Positions 25,291 through 33,908 of a DNA stretch of 49,114 nucleotides are shown piece after piece. The notes under the pieces were generated by a model that saw only the letters and a program-made list of their open reading frames with translations, ran no database searches and was not told the origin of the DNA. A program made the translations under genes and the position numbers. The first letter of the stretch is position 1, and the number at the start of each line of letters is the position of its first letter. Source of the stretch: Pseudomonas sp. S37 (GTDB taxonomy: Bacteria; Pseudomonadota; Gammaproteobacteria; Pseudomonadales; Pseudomonadaceae); assembly GCF_016658545.1 (NCBI RefSeq), contig NZ_JACVZC010000033.1, positions 1 to 49,114 on the forward strand, in the 5' to 3' direction.

Positions 25291-26142
25291 ATGGCTTTGA
25301 CTGTTAACACCAACACTACCTCCCTGGGCGTTCAGAAAAACCTGAACCGTGCTTCCGATGCGCTGAGCACTTCGATGACCCGTCTGTCCTCCGGCCTGAA
25401 AATCAACAGCGCCAAAGACGACGCCGCCGGCCTGCAGATCGCTACCCGCATGACCTCGCAGATTCGCGGTCAGACCATGGCTATCAAAAACGCCAACGAC
25501 GCTATCTCCATCGCCCAGACCGCTGAAGGCGCGATGCAAGAGCAGACCAACATTCTGCAGCGTATGCGTGAACTGGCTGTTCAGTCGCGAAACGACAACA
25601 ACAGCGAAGAAGACCGTGACGCTCTGGACAAAGAGTTCCAGTCGATGCTGAAGGAAATCGACCGTATCGCCAACTCCACTCAGCTGAACGGCAAGAACCT
25701 GCTGAACGGCGACGCTGGCGAAATGACCTTCCAGGTGGGTTCCAACACCGGTAGCGACAACCAGATCACCATCAACCTGAGCGATGCACTGAACACTGGC
25801 GGCGCCCTGAGCGGCCTGTCCGGTCAGAACATCACCGGTTCCGACAGCTCGTCTGCCGAATCGACCTTCACCGCGGCCATGAGCGCCATCGACGACGCGC
25901 TGAACAAGATCAACAGCACCCGTGCTGACCTGGGTGCGGTACAAAACCGTCTGACCAGCACCGTCAACAACCTGCAAAACATCAACGAAAACGCCGAAGC
26001 TGCCCGTGGCCGTGTACAGGACACCGACTTCGCCGCTGAAACTGCCCAGCTGACCAAGCAGCAGACCCTGCAGCAAGCCTCCACTTCGGTACTGGCCCAG
26101 GCCAACCAGCTGCCATCTGCCGTACTGAAGCTGCTTCAGTAA
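25291..26142 (+). CDS. fliC: Flagellin FliC
   Basis: Flagellin is the filament subunit. This is a short form of 283 aa, made almost entirely of the conserved D0/D1 helices. It starts MALTVNTNTTSLGVQKNLNR and has the flg22-type block TRLSSGLKINSAKDDAAGLQ from residue 30. It ends in FAAETAQLTKQQTLQQASTS and LPSAVLKLLQ. The central region (about 150-195) is small and rich in Gly, Ser and Thr, which would offer O-glycosylation sites. The upstream sigma-28 site and GAGGAA ribosome binding site support the start. Several pseudomonads carry such short flagellins, and P. syringae glycosylates its own. Confidence 0.98.
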   Translation: MALTVNTNTTSLGVQKNLNRASDALSTSMTRLSSGLKINSAKDDAAGLQIATRMTSQIRGQTMAIKNANDAISIAQTAEGAMQEQTNILQRMRELAVQSRNDNNSEEDRDALDKEFQSMLKEIDRIANSTQLNGKNLLNGDAGEMTFQVGSNTGSDNQITINLSDALNTGGALSGLSGQNITGSDSSSAESTFTAAMSAIDDALNKINSTRADLGAVQNRLTSTVNNLQNINENAEAARGRVQDTDFAAETAQLTKQQTLQQASTSVLAQANQLPSAVLKLLQ

Positions 26143-26158
26143 TCGCTCATGGTGATCG

Positions 26159-26195
26159 GCGGGGGAGTGCATACTAAGGCGCTTCCCCGCTTTTT
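26159..26195 (+). terminator. Terminator or attenuator after fliC
   Basis: GCGGGG (26159-26164) pairs with CCCCGC (26185-26190), and TTTTT follows. It sits 16 bases after fliC and just before flaG, so it should let flagellin be made in excess over FlaG and FliD, with some read-through. Confidence 0.75.
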
Positions 26196-26213
26196 CGTTA
26201 CGAGGTGGTAGAC

Positions 26214-26591
26214 ATGGACATGAGCGTCAAGCTGAATCTGTCCTACGCGGCAGCCCGCCCAGCCGAGCCGGCAGGCGACAAGCCGTTTGCCCGGCCGACG
26301 GATGCGTCCAGTGCCAGCAGTGATACGCTGGAACCCAAAGCCATCAATGCTGCCGAACACAGCAATGATGTCGAAAAGGTGAAAAGCGCCGTTTCGGAAA
26401 TCGAAAAGTTTTTAAGCTCTAGCCGACGAAACCTGGAATTCTCCACGGACGAAGAATCCGGCAAGATCGTGGTCAGGGTAATCGCCAGCGAGACCGGTGA
26501 GCTGATTCGCCAGTTGCCTTCTGAAGAGGCCTTGCGGATTGCTCACAGCCTGAGCGATGTGAACAGCCTTCTGTTCGACGCCAAGGTTTAA
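26214..26591 (+). CDS. flaG: FlaG family flagellar protein
   Basis: A 125 aa protein of the FlaG family, encoded between fliC and fliD in many polar flagellates. The N-terminal half is low-complexity and rich in Ala, Pro and Ser. The conserved half carries VEKVKSAVSEIEKFLSSSRR and LEFSTDEESGKIVVRVI, ending in LIRQLPSEEALRIAHSL. In Pseudomonas and Vibrio, FlaG affects filament length or filament properties. ATG 26214 has GAGG eight bases upstream. A GTG at 26205 is in frame but lies within that ribosome binding site. Confidence 0.93.
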   Translation: MDMSVKLNLSYAAARPAEPAGDKPFARPTDASSASSDTLEPKAINAAEHSNDVEKVKSAVSEIEKFLSSSRRNLEFSTDEESGKIVVRVIASETGELIRQLPSEEALRIAHSLSDVNSLLFDAKV

Positions 26592-26673
26592 GTCGAAACA
26601 GAACGCATTGAAGCAGGATCAATGTCGGTCTTGCAGGAGCGGGACCTGACGTTTCAGAAAGAGGGATAACCTG

Positions 26674-28086
26674 ATGGCGAGCACCATAGTCTCCAGTATT
26701 GGCCAGGGCACCGGTATCGATATCGGCAACATGGTTCAAGTGCTGGTAACTGCAGACACTGCGGCGAAGAAAGCGCAGATTACCCGGCAGACCAGCAACA
26801 ACGCCGCGATGATTTCCGGTGTTGGCTCGCTGCGCAGTGCCCTCACGGCGTTTCAGGACGCCATGGCAAAGCTGAATAACAAGACCACGCCGTCATTCAA
26901 TGCCTATGCTGCCAAGTCGGCGAACGAATCGGTGGTCAAGGTGACTGCCGGCAACACTGCAGTTGCCGGGACGTACGATATCGCTGTCAACCAGTTGGCA
27001 ACGGGCTCCAAAGTCGCAAGTCCGCCGTTCGGCGGTGGTGCGTCGTCTGCCGTAACGGCAGGCAAGATGGTTGTCCAACAGGGTAGCAACTCGTACGAAA
27101 TCGACGTCCCTGATGGTGCCACGCTGCAGTCTGTGCGTGACCAGATCAACAAGGAGCTGGGCGTACAGGGTATTTCTGCGAACGTCGTCAACGGCGAGGG
27201 TGGTGCGCGCCTGGTGTTCAGCTCTACAACCACGGGCAAGGGATCAGACCTGATGGTCAGCGGTATCCCGGGGTTGGAAATCGACGGCACCGAGCAGATG
27301 AGTGATACGGGCGGGGGCTACATTACCGCTATTGCGCAGGATGCAGAGCTGACCATCGATGGCCTGGCGGTCAAAAGTGCCAAGAACACCATCACTGACG
27401 CCATCAGTGGCATCACCCTGGAATTGACCGGGGTCAGCGCCAAGTCCGGCGCAACTGCCACCCCCACCAGTGTCACGGTTTCGCAGGATAACGACGGCCT
27501 GAAGAAGTCCGTTCAGTCGTTTGTCGATGCCTACAATACCCTGCAGAAGACCATCACCGCGCTGACGACCTCCACGCGTGACGAGGACGACAACCTCTCC
27601 CTCGGCCCGCTGAGTAACGACCCTACCACGCGCGCGCTGGTCAATGACATTCGCAAGGTGCTGTCGGAGGTGGGCTCCGGTGACCAGCTGACCACGCTAA
27701 GCCAGCTGGGTATCAACACCACCAAGGATGGCACGCTGGAGTTCAACTCCGTCAAGTTTACTTCGGCGATGAACGACAAGAAGCTGGGCTCGCAGGTTCA
27801 GGAGCTGTTCACGGGTGATAATGGCCTGATTTCGCGGATGAACAAGGCAATCGACCCGTACAACGCCACGGACGGTAGCCTGGCCACGCGCAAGGCCAAC
27901 CTTGACAAGGTCGCCAAGAACCTTGCCGACCAGCAGACTGCGCTGGATCGTCGCACCGAGGCGCTCACCGAATCGCTGACCAAGAAATGGGTGGCAATGG
28001 ATACGGCGGTCGCCAAGCTCAATGCCCAGGCCAACCAGATCAAGTCGGTCTTCGATGCGCTCAACGCTCAGGCCAAGAATTCCTGA
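26674..28086 (+). CDS. fliD: Filament cap protein FliD (HAP2)
   Basis: FliD caps the filament tip and folds incoming flagellin. The 470 aa product starts MASTIVSSIGQGTGIDIGNM, with the family's N-terminal D0 segment. The mid-region LQSVRDQINKELGVQGISANVVNG is typical of FliD. The C-terminal part (FVDAYNTLQKTITALT and the final coiled coil ALTESLTKKWVAMDTAVAKL) completes the D0/D1 core. It follows flaG by 82 bases. A strong terminator follows at 28109. Confidence 0.97.
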   Translation: MASTIVSSIGQGTGIDIGNMVQVLVTADTAAKKAQITRQTSNNAAMISGVGSLRSALTAFQDAMAKLNNKTTPSFNAYAAKSANESVVKVTAGNTAVAGTYDIAVNQLATGSKVASPPFGGGASSAVTAGKMVVQQGSNSYEIDVPDGATLQSVRDQINKELGVQGISANVVNGEGGARLVFSSTTTGKGSDLMVSGIPGLEIDGTEQMSDTGGGYITAIAQDAELTIDGLAVKSAKNTITDAISGITLELTGVSAKSGATATPTSVTVSQDNDGLKKSVQSFVDAYNTLQKTITALTTSTRDEDDNLSLGPLSNDPTTRALVNDIRKVLSEVGSGDQLTTLSQLGINTTKDGTLEFNSVKFTSAMNDKKLGSQVQELFTGDNGLISRMNKAIDPYNATDGSLATRKANLDKVAKNLADQQTALDRRTEALTESLTKKWVAMDTAVAKLNAQANQIKSVFDALNAQAKNS

Positions 28087-28108
28087 TCGGTAACCCTGTT
28101 TGGCAGAG

Positions 28109-28142
28109 GCCCGGCAGCGTCAACAGACGCTCCGGGCTTTTT
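28109..28142 (+). terminator. Intrinsic terminator after fliD
   Basis: GCCCGG (28109-28114) pairs with CCGGGC (28132-28137), and inside them AGCGT (28116-28120) pairs with ACGCT (28127-28131), with a single bulged C. Five T residues follow. Confidence 0.9.
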
Positions 28143-28152
28143 GCGTTGGCGC

Positions 28153-28179
28153 TAAAGTTTTTTGACGCACTGGCGATAC
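28153..28179 (+). promoter_or_regulatory. Candidate sigma-28 promoter of fliS
   Basis: TAAA at 28153-28156, 15 bases, then GGCGATAC at 28172-28179. Spacing and -35 are exact, and the -10 matches six of eight of GCCGATAA. It lies directly after the fliD terminator and 40 bases before the fliS ATG, which would make fliS-fliT its own late unit. Confidence 0.6.
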
Positions 28180-28219
28180 ACAGGTATACGCAACCTTTTC
28201 GCAGCAACGAGGCAGATCC

Positions 28220-28615
28220 ATGAACCCGATGTTGGCCCTTCGGCAATACCAGAAAGTCAACGGTGTGGCGCAGACGTCCGAAGCCAGTCCGCACCGCCTG
28301 GTACAAATGCTCATGCAGGGTGGGCTTGACCGCATGGCTCAGGCCAAAGGCGCCATTGCGCGCAATGACATCGCGCAGCGGGGCATTCTGATCGGCAAGG
28401 CCATCGACATCATCGGTGGCCTGCGAGAGGGGCTGGACCTGGAAAACCATGCCGACAGCCTGGCTGAGCTGGATAGCCTGTATGTCTACATGAGCCGCCG
28501 CCTGACCGAAGCCAACCTGAAGGGCGACCCGGCCATGATTGACGAAGTCGCACGCCTGATGATCACCGTGAAAGAAGGTTGGGATGCAATCGGCGATCAG
28601 GCGCCGGCTTCCTGA
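28220..28615 (+). CDS. fliS: Flagellin export chaperone FliS
   Basis: FliS binds newly made flagellin in the cytoplasm, keeps it unfolded and delivers it to the export gate. The 131 aa protein has the family features ALRQYQKVNGVAQTSEASPH, LVQMLMQGGLDRMAQAKGAI and LYVYMSRRLTEANLKGD. Length is normal. GAGG lies before the ATG. It is followed by the fliT-like gene after 14 bases. Confidence 0.96.
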   Translation: MNPMLALRQYQKVNGVAQTSEASPHRLVQMLMQGGLDRMAQAKGAIARNDIAQRGILIGKAIDIIGGLREGLDLENHADSLAELDSLYVYMSRRLTEANLKGDPAMIDEVARLMITVKEGWDAIGDQAPAS

Positions 28616-28629
28616 TAAAGGTGGATGAC

Positions 28630-28926
28630 ATGAGCGAAATAATCGCCCGCATCGAACAAACCCGGGAAATGCTGCTGTCGGCGCTGGCCGATCGCGACTG
28701 GGAAGCGGTAGGGGAACTGGACCTGGAGTGTCGCTTGCGGATCGGTGACATGGTGAGCGAGGCGGCGGGCAATGAGGCCGACGTCAGCGCCAGCCTTGAG
28801 CAGTTGCTGGAGGTGTATCGCCAATTAATCGATGTTGCAAGTGGCGAGCGTCAATCCTTGGTCGATGAAATGACGAAAATCCGTCAGGCGAAAAACGCCG
28901 CGAAGGTATACCATTTGTTCTCGTAA
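28630..28926 (+). CDS. fliT: FliT-like flagellar chaperone
   Basis: A 98 aa helical protein encoded directly after fliS. No strong sequence motif is visible; it is predicted to be all-helical, with many charged residues (IIARIEQTREMLLSALADRD; LLEVYRQLIDVASGERQSL). In Pseudomonas this position holds the FliT-like chaperone for FliD, and the call depends on that context. ATG 28630 follows AAAGGTGG; upstream in-frame starts at 28579 and 28621 are less well placed. Confidence 0.72.
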   Translation: MSEIIARIEQTREMLLSALADRDWEAVGELDLECRLRIGDMVSEAAGNEADVSASLEQLLEVYRQLIDVASGERQSLVDEMTKIRQAKNAAKVYHLFS

Positions 28927-28951
28927 CCACGGATGTTGCAAAAAGCCATGC

Positions 28952-28965
28952 GCCATTAATTTGAC
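28952..28965 (+). promoter_or_regulatory. Candidate FleQ-binding box upstream of fleQ
   Basis: GCCATTAATTTGAC matches the P. aeruginosa FleQ consensus GTCANTAAATTGAC, as remembered, at all but two positions. It lies 14 bases before a sigma-70-like -35 and 130 bases before fleQ, a suitable place for autoregulation. This is inference from a single match. Confidence 0.5.
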
Positions 28966-28978
28966 TGGGTGGTGATTT

Positions 28979-29006
28979 TTGACTTTACTAGTGGCTGTTT
29001 TCGAAT
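28979..29006 (+). promoter_or_regulatory. Candidate sigma-70 promoter of fleQ
   Basis: TTGACT (28979-28984), 16 bases, then TCGAAT (29001-29006): -35 five of six, -10 four of six. A second TTGACT lies at 28961. FleQ is at the top of the hierarchy and is expected to use a housekeeping promoter. A small inverted repeat, ACTGA-CCAT-TCAGT, follows at 29022-29035. Confidence 0.45.
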
Positions 29007-29095
29007 TTCAGACGTCCGAACACTGACCATTCAGTCGGAATGATGTCGAGCTCGCCCCTGCAGGGCGCCGATATGACTAGGGAAGTTGCTATTGC

Positions 29096-30571
<1,476 letters not shown>

Positions 30572-30596
30572 AGCCTGGCGGTCGCCTGTACCGGCC

Positions 30597-30681
30597 CGTT
30601 CGCGGGTGAACCCGCTCCCACAGGTATGGCGCAAGGCTTGAGGCCAGCGCTGACCCTGTAGGAGCGGCTTTAGCCGCGAAG
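30597..30681. repeat. REP pair between fleQ and fleS
   Basis: Two facing REP units: GTTCGCGGGTGAACCCGCTCC with CACAGG (30597-30623), and CCTGTAGGAGCGGC with TTTAGCCGCGAAG (30654-30681). Their stems differ (GGGTGAACCC against GGCTTTAGCC), so the pair is imperfect. Placed just after fleQ, it may stabilise the 3-prime end or stop transcription. Confidence 0.85.
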
Positions 30682-30749
30682 CGCCGCGCGGGCGGCGCTC
30701 GATTTGCGCTCCACCCTAAATCCCGCGCCAAGCACTAAACCCCCATCTC

Positions 30750-30765
30750 CGGCACGGCTATTGCT
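30750..30765 (+). promoter_or_regulatory. Sigma-54 promoter of fleSR
   Basis: CGGCACGGCTATTGCT matches TGGCACG-N4-TTGCW at every defined position except the first T. GG 30751-30752 and GC 30763-30764 have 10 bases between them. Initiation would fall near 30776, about 43 bases before fleS. FleQ activation of fleSR through sigma-54 is established in Pseudomonas. Confidence 0.88.
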
Positions 30766-30818
30766 ACACCGCTGGCACCACACCGTTTTTATGACGGTCA
30801 GCCACGCGAGAGAGCACG

Positions 30819-32036
30819 ATGCCCCAGGCCGCCCACCTATCCCGAGCCCCCGATCAGCAGGGGCAAACCCCGGTCGAGCAGGACAGCCGCCAGGGTATCG
30901 AGCACGCCTTCGCCCTGTTCAACCAGGTGTCCAGCCAGCTCAGCCAGTCCTATAGCCTGCTCGAAGCTCGGGTCAGCGAACTGAAGGGCGAACTGGCCGT
31001 GGTCAGCGCCCAGCGCATCGCTGAACTGAGTGAAAAGGAGCGCCTGGCCAACCGCCTGCAGAACCTGCTGGACCTGCTGCCCGGCGGGGTGATCGTGATC
31101 GATGGCCAGGGCCTGGTGCATGAAGCCAACCCGGCGGCCTGCGAACTGCTCGGCGAGCCGCTGATCGGTGAGTTATGGCGCCAGGTGATCGCCCGCAGCT
31201 TCGCCCCGCGCAAGGACGACGGCCACGAAGTCTCGCTGCGCGACGGCCGTCGCCTGTCGATCGCCACCCGTTCGCTGGACGCCGAACCCGGCCAGCTGGT
31301 GCTGCTCAACGACCTGACTGAAACCCGTCGCCTGCAAGACCAGCTGGCGCGTCACGAGCGCCTGTCATCGCTGGGGCGCATGGTCGCCTCGCTGGCGCAT
31401 CAGATCCGTACGCCGCTGTCGGCTGCCATGCTCTACGCCAGTCACCTGGCCGATAGCGAGCAACAGTTAAGCGAGGAAACCCGCCAGCGTTTTGCCGGCA
31501 CCCTGAAGGAGCGCCTGCACGAGCTGGAACACCAGGTGCGCGACATGCTGGTATTTGCCCGAGGCGAGCTGCCGCTGGGTGATCGGGTTACCCCGAAAGC
31601 CTTGTTCCAGGCCCTGCAGCAGGCAGCCCAGGCCCACGTGCAAGGGCATGCCATACGTTGGCAGTGCGACAGTCATCTGGGTGAGCTGTTGTGCAACCGC
31701 GATACCCTGGTCGGTGCGTTGCTCAACCTGATCGAGAATGCCGTGCAGGCCAGCGTCGGCGCGGCGCGGTTGAAGGTGCACCTGTTCCGCCGCGAGCGCA
31801 CCTTGCACCTGTGCGTGAGTGATGCCGGCAGCGGTATCGACGCCGAGTTGCTGGCGCGTCTGGGGGAGCCGTTCCTGACCACCAAGGCCACGGGCACCGG
31901 CCTGGGCCTGGCGGTGGTCCAGGCTGTGGTGCGTGCACACCAGGGTACGATCAGCCTGCGTTCGAAAGTCGGCCGAGGCACCTGTGTGCGGGTGGAGCTG
32001 CCGCTGATCGACGGGCAATGGGCGGAGGCTGTGTAA
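30819..32036 (+). CDS. fleS: Flagellar sensor kinase FleS
   Basis: FleS is the histidine kinase of the FleSR pair that controls class III flagellar genes. The 405 aa protein has no transmembrane segment. Residues about 40-90 form a coiled coil (LSQSYSLLEARVSELKGEL), and 90-175 a PAS domain (LLPGGVIVIDGQGLVHEANP). The HisKA helix carries His194 in LAHQIRTPLSAAM, and the ATPase domain has NLIENAVQAS, DAGSGID and GTGLGLAVVQAVV. Its stop overlaps the fleR start (TAATG), so the pair is cotranslated from the sigma-54 promoter at 30750. Confidence 0.97.
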   Translation: MPQAAHLSRAPDQQGQTPVEQDSRQGIEHAFALFNQVSSQLSQSYSLLEARVSELKGELAVVSAQRIAELSEKERLANRLQNLLDLLPGGVIVIDGQGLVHEANPAACELLGEPLIGELWRQVIARSFAPRKDDGHEVSLRDGRRLSIATRSLDAEPGQLVLLNDLTETRRLQDQLARHERLSSLGRMVASLAHQIRTPLSAAMLYASHLADSEQQLSEETRQRFAGTLKERLHELEHQVRDMLVFARGELPLGDRVTPKALFQALQQAAQAHVQGHAIRWQCDSHLGELLCNRDTLVGALLNLIENAVQASVGAARLKVHLFRRERTLHLCVSDAGSGIDAELLARLGEPFLTTKATGTGLGLAVVQAVVRAHQGTISLRSKVGRGTCVRVELPLIDGQWAEAV

Positions 32037-33391
32037 TGCCAATCAATGTGCTGCTGGTCGAGGACGACCGCGTCTTGCGCCAGGCGCTGGGCGACACCCT
32101 GGAAATCGGCGGCTTTGCCTACCGGGCGGTGGGCTCTGCTGAAGAGGCGCTGGAAGCGGTGCGGGACGATGCCTTCAGCCTGGTGGTCAGTGATGTGAAC
32201 ATGCCCGGTATGGACGGCCACCAGTTGCTCAGCCAACTGCGTCGCCAGCAGCCGCAGTTGCCGGTACTGTTGATGACGGCGCACGCCGCCGTCGAGCGTG
32301 CCGTCGAGGCCATGCGCCAAGGCGCCGCCGATTACCTGGTCAAACCGTTCGAGCCCAAGGCGCTGCTCAGCCTGGTCGAGCGGCATGCGGCCGGCCGGGT
32401 GACTGCTGACGAAGGCCCGGTGGCCTGCGAACCGGCCAGCCGCCAGTTGCTCGAACTGGCCGCGCGCGTAGCGCGCAGCGACTCCACCGTGCTGATTTCC
32501 GGCGAGTCCGGTACCGGCAAGGAAGTGCTGGCGCGCTACATTCACCAGCAGTCGCCGCGTGCTGCGCAGCCGTTCGTGGCGATCAACTGCGCGGCAATTC
32601 CCGACAACATGCTTGAAGCCACCCTGTTCGGCCACGAGAAGGGTGCCTTCACCGGCGCTATTGCCGCCCAGGCCGGCAAGTTCGAGCAGGCCGAAGGCGG
32701 CACCTTGCTGCTCGATGAAATTTCCGAAATGCCCATGGCCCTGCAGGCCAAGCTGCTGCGCGTGCTGCAGGAGCGTGAGGTGGAGCGGGTAGGCGGGCGC
32801 AAGCCGATCAGCCTGGATATTCGCGTGCTGGCCACCACCAACCGCGACCTGGGCGGTGAGGTGGCAGCCGGGCGTTTCCGTGAGGACCTGTACTACCGGC
32901 TGTCGGTCTTCCCCCTGGCCTGGCGCCCGCTGCGTGAACGCCCGGGTGACATCCTGCAGTTGGCCGAGCGCCTGCTGGCACGGCATGTGGCCAAGATGAA
33001 GCACGCCCCAGTACGCCTGTCGTCGCAGGCGCGGGCTTGCCTGCAGGCGCATGCCTGGCCGGGTAACGTGCGTGAACTGGACAACGCCCTGCAGCGGGCG
33101 CTGATCCTGCAGCAGGGTGGGGTGATCGAGGCGGCGGATTTCTGTCTGGCAGGCGCCATTCCATTGTCAGCTGGCACTGCGCCATTGCCAGAGCTGGCAG
33201 TTGAAGCCAGTGGCCTGGGTGACGACATGCGCCGCCATGAGTACCAGATGATCATCGACACCCTGCGCGCCGAGCGCGGCCGCCGCAAAGAGGCGGCCGA
33301 ACGCCTGGGCATCAGCCCGCGCACCCTGCGCTACAAGCTGGCGCAGATGCGCGATGCCGGGTTTGACGTCGAAGCCAGCCTGTTCGGCTGA
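32036..33391 (+). CDS. fleR: Flagellar response regulator FleR
   Basis: FleR is an NtrC-type response regulator for FleS. The 451 aa protein has a receiver domain (1-120, phosphoacceptor Asp53 in [12 protein letters not shown], Lys in LVKPFEP). The sigma-54 AAA+ domain carries Walker [15 protein letters not shown] and [11 protein letters not shown] Fis-type helix-turn-helix closes it ([20 protein letters not shown]). ATG 32036 overlaps the last base of the fleS stop; the GTG-type start at 32018 would lie further inside fleS. It activates fliE- and hook-class promoters with sigma-54. Confidence 0.97.
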   Translation: MPINVLLVEDDRVLRQALGDTLEIGGFAYRAVGSAEEALEAVRDDAFSLVVSDVNMPGMDGHQLLSQLRRQQPQLPVLLMTAHAAVERAVEAMRQGAADYLVKPFEPKALLSLVERHAAGRVTADEGPVACEPASRQLLELAARVARSDSTVLISGESGTGKEVLARYIHQQSPRAAQPFVAINCAAIPDNMLEATLFGHEKGAFTGAIAAQAGKFEQAEGGTLLLDEISEMPMALQAKLLRVLQEREVERVGGRKPISLDIRVLATTNRDLGGEVAAGRFREDLYYRLSVFPLAWRPLRERPGDILQLAERLLARHVAKMKHAPVRLSSQARACLQAHAWPGNVRELDNALQRALILQQGGVIEAADFCLAGAIPLSAGTAPLPELAVEASGLGDDMRRHEYQMIIDTLRAERGRRKEAAERLGISPRTLRYKLAQMRDAGFDVEASLFG

Positions 33392-33395
33392 GCTG

Positions 33396-33471
33396 CAAGC
33401 CATAAGCTCCAAGCTTCAAGCTGATTTGAGCTGGGGCGCCTTTCAGCTTGTGGCTTGCAGCTTACGGCTTG
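33396..33471. repeat. 28-base inverted repeat between fleR and fliE
   Basis: The left arm (33396-33423) and the reverse complement of the right arm (33444-33471) agree at 24 of 28 positions. Each arm is itself built from short CAAGC/AAGCTG repeats. It is unrelated to the REP family of this window. It ends 13 bases before the fliE sigma-54 promoter and starts 5 bases after fleR, so it is probably a terminator-like or intergenic mobile repeat. Confidence 0.85.
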
Positions 33472-33483
33472 TCACTCCAAGGC

Positions 33484-33499
33484 TGGCACCTTTGTTGCT
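33484..33499 (+). promoter_or_regulatory. Sigma-54 promoter of fliE operon
   Basis: TGGCACCTTTGTTGCT has the full TGGCAC and TTGCT blocks with GG-N10-GC spacing (33485-33486, 33497-33498). Initiation would be near 33510, about 50 bases before fliE. A partial FleQ-like half site, GTCAAAAAAATG, lies in the leader at 33526. Confidence 0.93.
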
Positions 33500-33560
33500 T
33501 TACGTAGGCTATCCGCCGCATGAGTGTCAAAAAAATGCGGCCGCAGGAGAGAGAAGGGTC

Positions 33561-33893
33561 ATGAGCCAAGGTGTTGAATTCAATCGTCTGATGTTGGACA
33601 TGCGGGCCATGCAGGCCGATGCCATGTCGCTGCCCAAGGTCACTGCCGCGCCCGAGTTGGCGCCGGGGCAGAGTACCTTTGCCGACATGCTCGGCCAGGC
33701 CATTGGCAAGGTGCATGAAACCCAGCAGGCCTCGACCCAGCTGGCCAATGCCTTCGAAATCGGCAAGAGCGGCGTCGACCTGACCGACGTGATGATCGCG
33801 TCGCAAAAGGCCAGCGTGTCGATGCAGGCCATGACCCAGGTACGCAACAAGCTGGTCCAGGCGTACCAGGACATCATGCAGATGCCGGTTTGA
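33561..33893 (+). CDS. fliE: Hook-basal body protein FliE
   Basis: FliE links the MS ring to the rod and is among the first substrates of the export gate. The 110 aa protein is the usual size, with [20 protein letters not shown] at the N-terminus and the conserved C-terminal [20 protein letters not shown] and [20 protein letters not shown] 33561 follows a purine-rich GAGAGAGAAGGG; the longer in-frame reading from 33354 runs through the inverted repeat and the sigma-54 site, so it is rejected. It leads the fliEFGHIJ run. Confidence 0.96.
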   Translation: MSQGVEFNRLMLDMRAMQADAMSLPKVTAAPELAPGQSTFADMLGQAIGKVHETQQASTQLANAFEIGKSGVDLTDVMIASQKASVSMQAMTQVRNKLVQAYQDIMQMPV

Positions 33894-33908
33894 GGACGGA
33901 CGTAAACC

